From Ruminococcus sp. (GTDB lineage Bacteria; Bacillota; Clostridia; Oscillospirales; Acutalibacteraceae): a DNA stretch of 64,000 nucleotides. Within the stretch, counting starts at the first letter, position 1; each line of letters starts with the position of its first letter. This document shows positions 9,755 to 19,516 of the stretch, piece after piece. The notes under the pieces were generated by a model. The model saw only the letters and a program-made list of their open reading frames with translations. It was not told where the DNA came from and did no database searches. The stretch spans positions 20,639 through 84,638 of the forward strand of contig JALELS010000009.1 of the NCBI GenBank assembly GCA_022768065.1, in the 5' to 3' direction. Both the position numbers and the translations under genes were made by a program.

Positions 9755-10396
9755 ATGAACAGAGAAACGAAATCGCACATAAGCAAGGAGACCGTTATTA
9801 AGGTAGCCATTCCCGAATTCAGCGAAAAAGGCTATAAGGACGCTTCTTTAAACAGAATATGCAGAATCGGCAATATATCAAAGGGAAGGCTTTATCATCA
9901 CTTTGAAAATAAGGATGAACTTTACCTTGCGGTTGTTGAGGAGAGCTACCGCAAGCTTACCGAGCACATACTGGATTTTAAAATCAAATTTCATAAGAAT
10001 ATAGAAGATGTTCTTATGGATTTGTTTTACTGGTGGCAATCATTTTGGAAAATGTATCCGTCTTATACCGGTATTTTTATAGATTCAAGGCGTAATCCGC
10101 CGTTTTGGCTGCGCGAAGAGCTTGTGTCAATGAGGCGCGATACTTTTATTAAACCGTTGAAGCTTACGGTGAGAGACATAGTTTTATACTATTATCCCGA
10201 AGACGTAAAATTACAGTCGATTTTGGTCGGCCTTTTTATTACCTTGATTGATTATACTTCTACGGTAGGCTTGTCCAAAATAGATATATACGATACAAGC
10301 ACAAGCTTTTTCGGCTCACAGGCGATGCTATTCAAGCGTTTGATGATGACAATGCTGTACGGTGCCGGAGACGACAGAGCAAAAGAGCTGTATTAG
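9755..10396 (+). CDS. TetR/AcrR-family transcriptional regulator
   Basis: A 213-aa regulator with an N-terminal TetR helix-turn-helix. It shows the family pattern AIPEFSEKGYKDASLNRI followed by the recognition helix around GRLYHHFENKDELY (about 45-60). The C-terminal ligand domain is divergent and gives no clue to the ligand. The gene stands alone between two terminators and is not clearly divergent from a transporter, so its target is unknown; it may regulate itself or the wall-anchored protein downstream. Confidence 0.88.
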   Translation: MNRETKSHISKETVIKVAIPEFSEKGYKDASLNRICRIGNISKGRLYHHFENKDELYLAVVEESYRKLTEHILDFKIKFHKNIEDVLMDLFYWWQSFWKMYPSYTGIFIDSRRNPPFWLREELVSMRRDTFIKPLKLTVRDIVLYYYPEDVKLQSILVGLFITLIDYTSTVGLSKIDIYDTSTSFFGSQAMLFKRLMMTMLYGAGDDRAKELY

Positions 10397-10466
10397 GAAA
10401 CGATATTACCTCGTTTTCCGTCTCACGAAAAATCGAAAATGGTTTTATATTTGAAGTTTGTGTTAA

Positions 10467-10506
10467 AGACCTGCGGGATTTTATGAGTCTGTGGGTCTTT
10501 TTTTAA
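10467..10506 (+). terminator. Terminator downstream of the tetR-type gene
   Basis: AAGACC..GGTCTT imperfect hairpin followed by a run of seven T. Confidence 0.7.
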
Positions 10507-10546
10507 AACAGACCGCCGAATTCGTTTTTGTTGTTTTATTTGCGAA

Positions 10547-10575
10547 TTGATATATTTCCTCTGAAAGAATATACT
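10547..10575 (+). promoter_or_regulatory. Promoter of the large surface-protein gene
   Basis: -35 TTGATA (10547-10552) and -10 TATACT (10570-10575) with a 17-base spacer, 42 bases before the start codon. Confidence 0.65.
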
Positions 10576-10616
10576 GAAAACGTTAAAAATTTCACATTAT
10601 TTGGGAGGAAACGGTA

Positions 10617-13600
10617 ATGTATAAGAAAATGTTGAGTGTGTTCCTTGCGACGCTCTTGGTACTCTCGAGTATCACCGCGGGACTTGTGGCTTTTGCTGCG
10701 GATGCAGCGGCCGATAAGGCTGAAAAAGCTGTTTCCGTCTTATCAGATGCGACGTCGGACAGCGCAGACGAGACCGATGAGAACACGCCGGCAGCTCAAT
10801 TAGAGAGTGAGTATTCTTACCTTTTAAAAAACGAAGATAAGCTCACCAAAGAGCAAAAATCGAAACTCAACGAAATTACGGCAAAAATAGGCGAGTTTGG
10901 CGAAGGGCTTGTCTCCGGACTCACATCAGAGGAAACGCAGGAGGCTGTGTCTGAGCTTCTTGACAGTATTTCGGAAATCAGCATAAACAAATTTTATTCC
11001 GGAAATACCGGTTCGGTAGCCGCCTTTGAAGAGCAGACCCTGGCTTATTCCGGAACGCTGAACACAAAAGAGCCGTCTGAGCAGGATGTTGCCGATTATA
11101 ACGCTCTTCTTGAAGCCTACCGAAAATTAACGAGCGAGCAGAAAGAAAAAATCGACATAACGGTGTTTTCCTGCTTTATGCATCTTATCTTTGTGCGAGA
11201 GGCACAGCTTGCAAAGAACGACGGGCAATCCACATCCAACGCAAACAAAACGGCTCAAAAAAAGCTTGAAGAATTTTTAGGCGAAGATGGCCACGGTAAA
11301 GAAATAGTTCCCGCAAAAGAGCTCGGTGCCGCACTTGAAAATTCAAAGCTCTCGGCAGATGAAAAGCTTGCGGCGTTCGCAGGTGCAAGCGAGCACGCGA
11401 GGGTACTTGCAAGCGCATACAATAAATCAAGCAATGCTTTAAGCAACAGTATTTACAATTCTTCAAATGCAGGCAAATCCTTTGTAAATGTTGTAAAGGC
11501 TTACGAAACAGAGGGACTTAAAGCCAATCCGTTTACCGAAAAAGCTCCGACAAAGGTATCTAAGCCGAATGCTTCAAAATACGAGCTCGGTGAGCAGGAC
11601 CCTGAATACATTAAAGCATTTGCTCTTTACATTGACTATACAAAGGCTGCCGCAGAATATAATGCGAGAAAGGCAAATCATACTTCGGATATTGACAATG
11701 CCGCAATCGAAAAAATCGCGGCTGTCGCACCCGAGTATAAAGCTCTTGTCGATTACATAAAATCCATGGCAAACGCATACGACGAATTTAACGCGACAAA
11801 AAATACGCAGCTCGCCAAAAACGTCATCGGTCAATTTGACAGCCTTCCGATTTATTTTCAATCTTATGTTTTGAAAAATACCACACTTAAATACAGAACC
11901 GACAGCGTTGAAAACACCTCAAATACAGAGTGGAAGGCATTGGGCCTCACAGCTTCAGAGCTTTACTCACAGTGTCAGGCTGCCTCGGAATATGAAAAAG
12001 TTACCGAATTTATCGATTTGGTGAACGGTATAGAGCAGCCTTACAACAACAAGCACATAGCTCTTGTCAAAGAAAAATATGAGGCGCTTTCTTCCAAACA
12101 GGTATCGTTGGTTCCGAATTCGGTCTTGCAGAAATATAAGGATATTTTAGCGTCGGTAACTCCCGATATTCCGTCAACCGCTCAGCCGGATTTAACCGTC
12201 TTTGCAAAGACCTCCGTTCAGTATCCTCTCGGCACAACCCACGACCAGGTAGAAAAAGCGGTTCCGAAAATTCAGTCTTTCCTTACCGATTCCATATTAC
12301 CCGTGCTCGGCGTTGAGGGCGGATTAAAGCAGACTGTGCAAAACGGTGTTTACACCAACGCAACCGTTGTTAAGCTTTGTCAGCTGCTGTTCCCGCTGCT
12401 TGCAGGACTTTCCGACGGAGACGGCTTCCCGGCAATAGCCAAAAATTTTGTAAAGATACTTCCCACAAAGCTTGCAACAGAGCTTCAAAAAACAAAGGAT
12501 ATTGATAATAATAAATATGAAAAAGCTGTTGCCGCATTAAATTCCGCCGAGACCGCAGGCAAGGAAAACTACGATAAGTATCTCGCAAACGGCGGGTCTG
12601 CCTCGGCAAAAGCGGAATACGAGTACTATTGGAGTGCGTTTGAGGCAAGCAACGGTCTGTTCGGCTTTGATGACGGCGACAGAGAAGGCTTTATCGATGC
12701 GGTTTCCGCCGTGTTCAGAGCACTTTCGATTGCTACGCTTTTGATAGACTTTGAAAACGTATCAAGCAAAACAACCGGTACATACACATATAATGCGTAT
12801 GAGGACCTTGTTCCGATTTTTGAACTTCTTGACCTTCGAGGCGTAATGTCGTCTCCCGAATATACGGAATACGTCAACGAGCAAAAATCCATAAACTCCG
12901 CGCTTGCCATGGACGCAAGAATCAAGCCGATTCTCATTCCGATTTGCAATCTTCTTGACGATTTTGCGGATAATCCGCTTAATACCGTGCTTGATATATT
13001 ACCGAAGCTCGGCTACGGACTTAAATCAGGCGTACTTGAAACACAGCTTTGGACTTTGCTCGATAAAGTCGGAATGATTGATGTATCGGGTCTGAATATT
13101 CATCTTACGCCTGAGGGTATTTACAATCTTGTCGTACCGCTTCTTTCAAATCTTACGATAGGCGAGGGGGACAGTGCGGTAACTCTTAACATAGTATTGG
13201 ACAAAGCCGAATTTCTTAAATTTATTGATGATATAGGCGGTTGCGCTACGGCAGTATCAAAAGACAGCAAGGCAAGAGGAAATATTTACAGACTTGGTCT
13301 TGATTCCGACAGAGCCGATTCTTTCGTGGTAACATTCCGTTATTTGTACGGTGTGCTCACAGAAGACAAAAATATGGATGGGATAAAATCCGTTGTTGAC
13401 AGCTCTTCGCTTTCTTCTGTTGCAAAGCTTGCCGTTAAGGGCGTTTTGGGTGTGCTCTCAAGAACAAGTGCCGATACGGCTATGACAATGCTTATAAATT
13501 TGGTTGAGCCGAATATACCGAAACTCTCGGACGTTATTCCCGGCTTAAAGCCCGGCGACAAAGATGATAAACCGGATAATGATTCCGATTCATCTTCGTC

Positions 13601-13754
13601 GGATTCAAATAAATCCGATAACGGAAAGACCATAACATCATCTCCGTCGGTGCCTAAAACAGGAGAAAAAGTAACTGCGGCAATATCTCTTGTGGCTTTG
13701 AGCGCAGGCGTAGTAGGAGTGTATTACAGCCTCGGTAAGAAGAAAAAACAATAA
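10617..13754 (+). CDS. Large secreted protein with a sortase-type cell-wall anchor
   Basis: A 1045-aa surface protein of unknown function. Residues 1-28 form a signal peptide ending in AFA. The C-terminus has a complete wall-sorting signal: the motif VPKTG (about residue 1012), a hydrophobic helix, then the basic tail GKKKKQ. A Ser/Asp-rich linker (about 975-1005) precedes it, as expected for a segment crossing the cell wall. The body is helical and charged, rich in Ala, Glu and Lys, with no catalytic motif I recognise; a structural or adhesive role is possible. GGGAGGAAACGGTA supports ATG 10617. No sortase gene is in the window. It is monocistronic, between its own promoter and terminator. 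Confidence 0.85.
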   Translation: MYKKMLSVFLATLLVLSSITAGLVAFAADAAADKAEKAVSVLSDATSDSADETDENTPAAQLESEYSYLLKNEDKLTKEQKSKLNEITAKIGEFGEGLVSGLTSEETQEAVSELLDSISEISINKFYSGNTGSVAAFEEQTLAYSGTLNTKEPSEQDVADYNALLEAYRKLTSEQKEKIDITVFSCFMHLIFVREAQLAKNDGQSTSNANKTAQKKLEEFLGEDGHGKEIVPAKELGAALENSKLSADEKLAAFAGASEHARVLASAYNKSSNALSNSIYNSSNAGKSFVNVVKAYETEGLKANPFTEKAPTKVSKPNASKYELGEQDPEYIKAFALYIDYTKAAAEYNARKANHTSDIDNAAIEKIAAVAPEYKALVDYIKSMANAYDEFNATKNTQLAKNVIGQFDSLPIYFQSYVLKNTTLKYRTDSVENTSNTEWKALGLTASELYSQCQAASEYEKVTEFIDLVNGIEQPYNNKHIALVKEKYEALSSKQVSLVPNSVLQKYKDILASVTPDIPSTAQPDLTVFAKTSVQYPLGTTHDQVEKAVPKIQSFLTDSILPVLGVEGGLKQTVQNGVYTNATVVKLCQLLFPLLAGLSDGDGFPAIAKNFVKILPTKLATELQKTKDIDNNKYEKAVAALNSAETAGKENYDKYLANGGSASAKAEYEYYWSAFEASNGLFGFDDGDREGFIDAVSAVFRALSIATLLIDFENVSSKTTGTYTYNAYEDLVPIFELLDLRGVMSSPEYTEYVNEQKSINSALAMDARIKPILIPICNLLDDFADNPLNTVLDILPKLGYGLKSGVLETQLWTLLDKVGMIDVSGLNIHLTPEGIYNLVVPLLSNLTIGEGDSAVTLNIVLDKAEFLKFIDDIGGCATAVSKDSKARGNIYRLGLDSDRADSFVVTFRYLYGVLTEDKNMDGIKSVVDSSSLSSVAKLAVKGVLGVLSRTSADTAMTMLINLVEPNIPKLSDVIPGLKPGDKDDKPDNDSDSSSSDSNKSDNGKTITSSPSVPKTGEKVTAAISLVALSAGVVGVYYSLGKKKKQ

Positions 13755-13780
13755 CGTGTTTTGCTCCTTCCCTTATTATA

Positions 13781-13819
13781 AAAGCGCTGTGGACTTTAAG
13801 TCCACGGCGCTTTTTGTCA
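13781..13819 (+). terminator. Terminator of the large surface-protein gene
   Basis: Near-perfect hairpin AAAGCGCTGTGGAC / GTCCACGGCGCTTT followed by T residues. Confidence 0.9.
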
Positions 13820-13869
13820 CCCATGAAATGAATAATCGGGTCAATTATTTTTTCGATAACGATTTTTTA

Positions 13870-13898
13870 TTGTAAATAACGGCAAAATGCTATATAAT
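13870..13898 (+). promoter_or_regulatory. Promoter of the patatin-like gene
   Basis: -35 TTGTAA and -10 TATAAT with a 17-base spacer, 43 bases upstream of the start codon. Confidence 0.65.
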
Positions 13899-13941
13899 TA
13901 AATCATATTATTTTAAATATTTGATTTTGGCAGGTGTATAT

Positions 13942-15060
13942 ATGAAACCGTACGGTCTTATACTCGCAGGCGGCGGCGCAAAGGGCGCATATCAAATAGG
14001 TGCCTGGAAAGCAATGCGTGAGCTTAATATCGAATTTGAGGCGATAGCCGGTGTTTCCATAGGCGCAATAAACGGTGCCATGATAGCGCAGGGCGATTTT
14101 GACGACGCTTATGAGCTTTGGAGCAATGTTGAAGTTTCAAGCGGTGTAAATATTCAGGGTGAACTTAAAGACCCGAAAAATTTGTTCAGTTTCAGCAATT
14201 TCCCGAAAATCGCACATGAGATAATACGCAACGGCGGCGTGGACGTTACACCGGCAAAAGAGCTTATAGCCCGCCATATCGACGAAAAAAAGGTGAGGGA
14301 GTCGCCTATACCGCTCGGAATAGAAACAATAGACCTTAATTCTTTAAAGCCGATTGAAATGTTTGTGGATGAAATGCCAGAGGGCGAGCTCGTAGATTAC
14401 CTTATGGCGTCCGCAAGAGTTCCCGGGCTTAACAGACAGGGTCCGAAAGACGGAAACTTCCTTGACGGCGGAGTTTACGACAATGCGCCGATAGGGATAC
14501 TCAGAAAACGCGGCATAAACAGACTTATCGTAGTGGATATTTCCGGAATTAAGGGCATAGGTCATAAGCAGGATTTAAGCTGCGCCGATATAGTATATAT
14601 ACGCCCGTATGACGCAAAGGAACTCGGGGAGTCGTTTGAGTTTGACAAAGAGGCCACCGAGCGCCGAATCAATATGGGCTATCTTGACACGAAAAAAGCT
14701 TTCGGAAAGCTTTACGGTCAGTTCTACTATTTTTCGGGCAAGGAATACAGAGCATTACAGGAGCATTACGGCTATAAAGCGCTGAATGAATTGGAAATGC
14801 TTGCTCTTGAATACGAACTGCCGCGCCTTACGGTATATACCGAGCGCAAATTCCTGCGCTCCTTAAAGGCGATTATAAATGAAAAGGACGCGCTCCCGAC
14901 TGAAAACATCGAGGAAGAAAGCAAGTCAAAACTCAAAATGGCAGCCGCGGTTATACAGGAAACTCCACATATATTGCTTAAAAAGTTTTCGATTTATACA
15001 AGAAATAAGAAATATGCCAATGCGGTTTCTGTCCTTGAGTCGCTTGACGGGAAAAAATAA
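13942..15060 (+). CDS. Patatin-like phospholipase family protein
   Basis: A 372-aa lipid acyl hydrolase of the patatin family, predicted cytoplasmic or peripheral on the membrane. The three diagnostic elements are present: the oxyanion loop GGGAKG (10-15), the nucleophile elbow GVSIG with Ser39, and the catalytic Asp in LDGG (Asp175). These make a complete Ser-Asp dyad. The C-terminal third is an extra helical region of unknown role. ATG 13942 follows CAGGTG; the upstream in-frame TTG at 13921 lacks a binding site. The gene is monocistronic and converges on a lipoprotein gene. Confidence 0.9.
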   Translation: MKPYGLILAGGGAKGAYQIGAWKAMRELNIEFEAIAGVSIGAINGAMIAQGDFDDAYELWSNVEVSSGVNIQGELKDPKNLFSFSNFPKIAHEIIRNGGVDVTPAKELIARHIDEKKVRESPIPLGIETIDLNSLKPIEMFVDEMPEGELVDYLMASARVPGLNRQGPKDGNFLDGGVYDNAPIGILRKRGINRLIVVDISGIKGIGHKQDLSCADIVYIRPYDAKELGESFEFDKEATERRINMGYLDTKKAFGKLYGQFYYFSGKEYRALQEHYGYKALNELEMLALEYELPRLTVYTERKFLRSLKAIINEKDALPTENIEEESKSKLKMAAAVIQETPHILLKKFSIYTRNKKYANAVSVLESLDGKK

Positions 15061-15063
15061 AAC

Positions 15064-15097
15064 GGTACGGCAGCGCATTCAGTATGCTCTGCCGTTT
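15064..15097. terminator. Terminator between convergent patatin and lipoprotein genes
   Basis: Hairpin ACGGCAG.GCA / TGC.CTGCCGT with T-rich sequence on both sides. It overlaps the stop codon of the minus-strand gene. Confidence 0.75.
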
Positions 15098-15669
15098 GCT
15101 TTTTCGGTGTATGCGGTTATTACGTATTTGTTGCAAAGCAGAGAAAAGACATATCTCCCTTTTTCACAGTAGTAATCGGTATCGCAAAATTTTATATTAT
15201 CAAAAAATATTCCGCTGTCGTTTATGTCTTTTTCCGCCTCTGCCGATGTAACGCCCATAAGCTCCGATGACAAAGCTATGTACGAGTTATAAAATTCCCT
15301 AAGTTCCTGTTCACTGTAAGAGTTTTCGTCGCCGGTTATGGTGGCTGCTATTCCCGTTACCGTGCCTTTTTCATCGGTGTCAAGCGTCAACAGCGCGGTT
15401 TTGCCGTCTATTTTGTAAAAGCTGTAAAAACAGCCGTCGCTTTTACACTCCTTAAAAAACTCGTCGTACTTTATTTCGGGCGAAGTGTATTCCGAATTGT
15501 ATCGACGGCAAAATTCATATGCGTCTATGCTCTCTTGTTTTGAGCAGGCGGTAAGGAAAAGGCAGGCAGATACGGCGACCGTCGAAAGAAGCAACAAAAT
15601 TCTTGCGGCAATTGATTTTTTTACCTTGGGAATATTAACCGTTTGTTCATATTTTTTTAACAAAAACAT
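15079..15669 (-). CDS. Putative lipoprotein of unknown function
   Basis: A 196-aa protein with a basic N-terminus, a hydrophobic segment (about 20-40) and a lipobox reading FLTAC, so it is probably a membrane-anchored lipoprotein facing outward. The mature part is small and acidic with several Cys and aromatic residues; I recognise no family. It is convergent with the patatin gene and divergent from the MacA-like gene. An AAAGGA lies upstream of the ATG. Function unknown. Confidence 0.7.
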   Translation of the reverse strand: MFLLKKYEQTVNIPKVKKSIAARILLLLSTVAVSACLFLTACSKQESIDAYEFCRRYNSEYTSPEIKYDEFFKECKSDGCFYSFYKIDGKTALLTLDTDEKGTVTGIAATITGDENSYSEQELREFYNSYIALSSELMGVTSAEAEKDINDSGIFFDNIKFCDTDYYCEKGRYVFSLLCNKYVITAYTEKANGRAY

Positions 15670-15763
15670 ATGGTAATCTATCCTTTATTATTATAAAATT
15701 ATTGACAGCATTTCATTATCTGATGATATTATATTCCAAGCAAAACGCGAAAGTGGTGGTATT

Positions 15764-17335
15764 TTGTTTAAGAAATTCAAAAGATTATCCCGAAAAAGGC
15801 AGATTTTTACCATTGTAATTACAGTGGTTATAGTTGCGCTTGTAGCCGCTCTTCTCTATCAGTCTTTCAAGCCCGACCCGAGACCCGAATATCAGGTGCA
15901 GGCGGCTGCTGTCGGCGACATACAGGCGACATTTGATACAAAGGGAACGGTTGAGTCCACAAGCACCGAAAAATTTACTGCTGCGGCAGGCGTCAAGGTA
16001 AGCTCCGTCAATGTGGCGGTAGGCGACAGGGTCAAAGCAGGCGATGTTCTGGCAACCTTCGATGTATCGTCTATCGACGGCACACTCGCAAATTACAAAA
16101 GCGCTTACGATAAGGCAAAAGCGGCTTATGACAAAGCAAGCGGCTCCGTAAGCTCCGCAAAAAGCGGTATAAAGACAACCGAACTTCAGATTTCGCAGAC
16201 GGAAAGCGATATTTCGGCACTCAAAAGAGAAATAGCCGCCGCACAGAGCGCTAACATAAAAAATGCCGAGAACGCAAAAAATTATACCGAAGACCAGCTC
16301 GAAGCCCTTCGCGAGCAGCTTAAAAACGGCGGACTTACGGAAGATCAGATACAGGAAATAATAAATTCTCTTAAAAATTCCTCCGGTAATGTCGATATAG
16401 AAAAGGCTGTTTCCGACTCCGTAGCCGCAAAGCAGGTTAAATTGGCTCAGGCAGAAGCACAGCTCACATCGCTCAAAACTCAGCGCGCGGTTTATGAGGC
16501 TCAGACAGACGAAACGGTGTCTGACCTTTATAAATCCGTTATGGAGCAAAAGCAAAAGGACTACGAGAGTTATAAAGAGATATATGATTCTCTTAAAAAC
16601 GGCTGGGTCGCTTCGGCTGACGGAATAATCACCACAGTCAATGTTGAGGCGGGTAAAGAGTTTACTCCTGCACAGACAGGCAGCTCCGGCGTAGACCTTT
16701 CGTCGATCGTAAGCTCTATGACAAGCAATTCCGAGGTCGCCTCAACTCTTACCGACATACTTTCGTCAACGGCAGGCTCCGCTTCGTCTGTGGGCGACGG
16801 TATAGTTCTTGAAAACTACGGCGAGTTTATAGCAAGCTTTACGGTCGGCAAATACGATCTCCTCGGTCTTAAAGTAGGTCAGAGCGCGGTTGTATCGACT
16901 CTCGGTTCCGATTATGACGCGGTAGTGTCGTATGTCGGCGCCACGGCTTCCGAAAACGGCGGACTTAATATCAGCTCCATTGCTTCGAGCCTTACGGGTT
17001 CATCGTCAAATTCGGCGAGCGCGGCTGCAAAGGTCAAGATATTAAACCCCGATGAAAAGATAGTAATCGGCTTTGACGTAGATATAAAAGTCAATACCGA
17101 GAAAATAACAAACGTCCTCAAAATACCGGTTGACGCCGTAGCAACTGATGACGCCGTCACTTATGTATATGTATATAATCCCGATAAAAAGACCGTCGAA
17201 AAGAGAACCGTCGAGCTTGGCGTATTTTCCGATGACGATTATGAGGTAAAATCCGGGATTTCCGAGGGCGAAATGGTTGTTATGAACCCCAAAGCGGCTC
17301 TCACCGACGGAACAAAAATATCGGTTAAAGGTTAA
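15764..17335 (+). CDS. HlyD/MacA-type periplasmic adaptor-like subunit of an ABC exporter
   Basis: A 523-aa membrane-fusion-type protein. It has one N-terminal transmembrane helix (about 13-31), a biotinyl-lipoyl-like hairpin (VAVGDRVKAGDVLATFD), a long coiled-coil region rich in Ala, Lys, Glu and Gln (about 110-260), then beta-barrel and membrane-proximal domains ending in VMNPKAALTDGTKISVKG. In Gram-positive bacteria such proteins work with MacB-type permeases, probably as an external adaptor for peptide or drug export. The start is TTG 15764. The permease begins 30 bases downstream. The usual MacB-type ATPase gene is missing between them. Confidence 0.87.
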   Translation: MFKKFKRLSRKRQIFTIVITVVIVALVAALLYQSFKPDPRPEYQVQAAAVGDIQATFDTKGTVESTSTEKFTAAAGVKVSSVNVAVGDRVKAGDVLATFDVSSIDGTLANYKSAYDKAKAAYDKASGSVSSAKSGIKTTELQISQTESDISALKREIAAAQSANIKNAENAKNYTEDQLEALREQLKNGGLTEDQIQEIINSLKNSSGNVDIEKAVSDSVAAKQVKLAQAEAQLTSLKTQRAVYEAQTDETVSDLYKSVMEQKQKDYESYKEIYDSLKNGWVASADGIITTVNVEAGKEFTPAQTGSSGVDLSSIVSSMTSNSEVASTLTDILSSTAGSASSVGDGIVLENYGEFIASFTVGKYDLLGLKVGQSAVVSTLGSDYDAVVSYVGATASENGGLNISSIASSLTGSSSNSASAAAKVKILNPDEKIVIGFDVDIKVNTEKITNVLKIPVDAVATDDAVTYVYVYNPDKKTVEKRTVELGVFSDDDYEVKSGISEGEMVVMNPKAALTDGTKISVKG

Positions 17336-17364
17336 TTTAGGCTGAAAAGGCAGGTGGCTCCGAA

Positions 17365-18621
17365 TTGAATATAAAAGAAAATATAAGGATCGCCATTTTC
17401 AGCATTAAGTCGAACCTTATGCGCTCGCTTCTTACAATGCTCGGTATTATAATCGGCGTTGCTTCGGTAATAGCGGTAATAACGGTCGGTAACGGCGGCA
17501 GAGATTATATCGTAGGTATGATTCGCGATATGGGCTCAAGTGCCATAAGCATAACCGTAAACGCCGCGAATTCGGACATCTCGAATTCCGACTATATCAC
17601 GGATGACGATATAAACGCCATTAAATCGCTTGATAATGTTCAGTATGTATCACCGATGGTAATGACTATGGGCTCGCTCTCGGTAGAGGGTAACGACAAA
17701 AGCGCCATAGGAGTTATAGTAGGCGGCAACAGCGATTTAAGATATGTTATGAACGGCGACTGTATATACGGCAGATACTTCAATAAAACCGAGGTTGAGG
17801 CAGGCAGAAGCGTGTGTATAATCGACTCGACAAGTGCCATGCAGCTTTTCGGCAAGAAAAATGTTGTCGGCGAATTTATTTCGTTCAATTACAACGATGT
17901 GTCCGTGAGCTTCAAAATAATCGGCGTTACCGATATGATGAGCTCGTTTGGCGGCGACAGCGAAAAGATGCTCGAAAATATGAATTCTCTTACCGGCGGT
18001 TCAACGGTGACAAGCGCCATGATAATGGTTCCGTCTACCGTAGCCACTCAGATAATGGGCGGCGAGGCGCGTTACGATACCGTTTATATTATGGCAAAGG
18101 ATGAAAACGATCTTGAAAGCGCCGGCAATGCGGCAGTAAACCGCATAAAGGCAAGACATAACAACCTTGACCGTGACTGCTACACCTTAACCAATATGGC
18201 AACATACATCGACCTTCTTGATACGGTTATAAACGTGTTTACCATATTTATTGCGGCAGTCAGCGCAATATCTCTCGTAGTCGGCGGAATAGGCGTTATG
18301 AATATAATGCTCGTCTCCATAACGGAGCGAACGCGAGAAATAGGCATACGAAAGGCGTTGGGAGCCAAAACCTCCACAATACTGTTCCAGTTCCTCACGG
18401 AGTCCATAATCCTGTGCCTGATAGGCGGACTTATAGGACTGCTGCTCGGTGTTGCCGCGGCGGCGATAGTTTCAAAAATTATGAACGTGCCGCTTGAGGT
18501 TAAATTCTCGACGGTTGCGCTTGCGATAGGATTTTCTACCGCGATAGGCGTAATATTCGGTGTGTACCCCGCAAAACGCGCCGCAAAAATGCCTCCCATA
18601 GAAGCTCTGAGAAGAGATTGA
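17365..18621 (+). CDS. MacB-type ABC transporter permease (MacB_PCD and FtsX domains), no ATPase domain
   Basis: A 418-aa permease. One N-terminal helix (about 15-40) is followed by a large extracytoplasmic MacB_PCD domain (about 45-270) and three C-terminal spans forming the FtsX domain. The family signature GGIGVMNIMLVSITERTREIG and the terminal PAKRAAKMPPIEALR are clear. It starts at TTG 17365 after CAGGTGG. Gram-negative MacB carries its ATPase domain fused; Firmicute versions use a separate ATPase gene, usually between adaptor and permease. Here there is none, so a shared ATPase encoded elsewhere is needed. Substrate unknown. Confidence 0.9.
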   Translation: MNIKENIRIAIFSIKSNLMRSLLTMLGIIIGVASVIAVITVGNGGRDYIVGMIRDMGSSAISITVNAANSDISNSDYITDDDINAIKSLDNVQYVSPMVMTMGSLSVEGNDKSAIGVIVGGNSDLRYVMNGDCIYGRYFNKTEVEAGRSVCIIDSTSAMQLFGKKNVVGEFISFNYNDVSVSFKIIGVTDMMSSFGGDSEKMLENMNSLTGGSTVTSAMIMVPSTVATQIMGGEARYDTVYIMAKDENDLESAGNAAVNRIKARHNNLDRDCYTLTNMATYIDLLDTVINVFTIFIAAVSAISLVVGGIGVMNIMLVSITERTREIGIRKALGAKTSTILFQFLTESIILCLIGGLIGLLLGVAAAAIVSKIMNVPLEVKFSTVALAIGFSTAIGVIFGVYPAKRAAKMPPIEALRRD

Positions 18622-18633
18622 TAATTTAATTAT

Positions 18634-18677
18634 AAACGGATCGGAAAAGCCTCGGCTGATCGGTCCGTTTTTTGCTT
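18634..18677 (+). terminator. Terminator of the MacA/MacB-like pair
   Basis: Imperfect hairpin AAACGGA..TCCGTTT followed by a T run. Confidence 0.7.
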
Positions 18678-18982
18678 GTACTTAAAAATTGTCTCTCGAT
18701 GGGTAATATCCTGCAAAACGGCAATGTATATTTGATTTTGTCGAAAACTCCGCGACAAGATCGTTACTTTACATTTTTGAAAGCGTAAAATCCGCTTAAA
18801 ACCAAAGTTTTTAACATTATGAACACGGTTTTGAACATTTTGATTGTCAAAAACTTCCGTGGCATAATATGTCAAAACTGCATAATTGTATTGTTCGAAA
18901 TAAATTTATTGCATATTTTTTTGAATTACAAGGCTCGCCGTCCGTCATTTTTCGACAATTGCAGACCGATTTTTGAATAATG
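18678..18982. other. Intergenic stretch without a recognisable gene
   Basis: AT-rich, non-coding-looking sequence between the permease terminator and the NfeD promoter. It has several short TTTTGTCGAAAA / TTGTCAAAAAC-like words but no ribosome binding site with an open frame, tRNA or known riboswitch that I can see. Confidence 0.5.
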
Positions 18983-19011
18983 TTGTGTTTTGCGGCAGCT
19001 TTTGATATAAT
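18983..19011 (+). promoter_or_regulatory. Promoter of the NfeD-SPFH pair
   Basis: -35 TTGTGT (18983-18988) and -10 TATAAT (19006-19011) with a 17-base spacer, 33 bases before the GTG start. Confidence 0.65.
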
Positions 19012-19044
19012 ATAATAAGCAAATGAAAAAAGGAGTGTATTACC

Positions 19045-19497
19045 GTGGGATTTACCGTTACGGGGCTTACCGTTCTTTGGTCGGTGCTTCTCATACTGTT
19101 TATAATTGCGGAGGCGGTGACCGTTCAGCTTGTTTCCATCTGGTTTGCCGTAGGCTCTCTTGCCGCGCTGATCTCAAATCTTTGCGGTGCCGGTACACTT
19201 TTGCAGGCAGCGCTTTTTGTAGGTGTGTCATTTGCGGCGCTTTTGCTGACTCGTCCGCTCGTCAAAAAATTCTCTTCACCTAAAATACAGCGCACAAATC
19301 TTGACCGCATTATAGGCGAAAGGGCGATAGTCACGGAAGAAATAGATAATCTTCGTGCCATAGGTATTGTAAAAGCCGACGGGAAATCGTGGACCGCACG
19401 CTCTGCTGACGGAAGCATTATACCGACGGGAAGTGTCGTTGAGGTGGAAAAAATCGACGGCGTTAAGCTGATAGTCGGTTTAATACAGAATAAATAA
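19045..19497 (+). CDS. NfeD-family membrane protein (short form)
   Basis: A 150-aa NfeD-like protein. Two or three transmembrane helices (about 5-75) are followed by a small OB-fold domain (about 90-148; RIIGERAIVTEEIDN through IPTGSVVEVEKIDGVKLIV). It lacks the N-terminal ClpP-like protease domain of long NfeD proteins. Short NfeD genes are usually partnered with an SPFH/stomatin gene, as here, with the partner 20 bases downstream. The pair probably organises membrane microdomains. The start is GTG 19045 after AAAAGGAG. Confidence 0.88.
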   Translation: MGFTVTGLTVLWSVLLILFIIAEAVTVQLVSIWFAVGSLAALISNLCGAGTLLQAALFVGVSFAALLLTRPLVKKFSSPKIQRTNLDRIIGERAIVTEEIDNLRAIGIVKADGKSWTARSADGSIIPTGSVVEVEKIDGVKLIVGLIQNK

Positions 19498-19516
19498 AAG
19501 GAAGAGGTATTTTATT

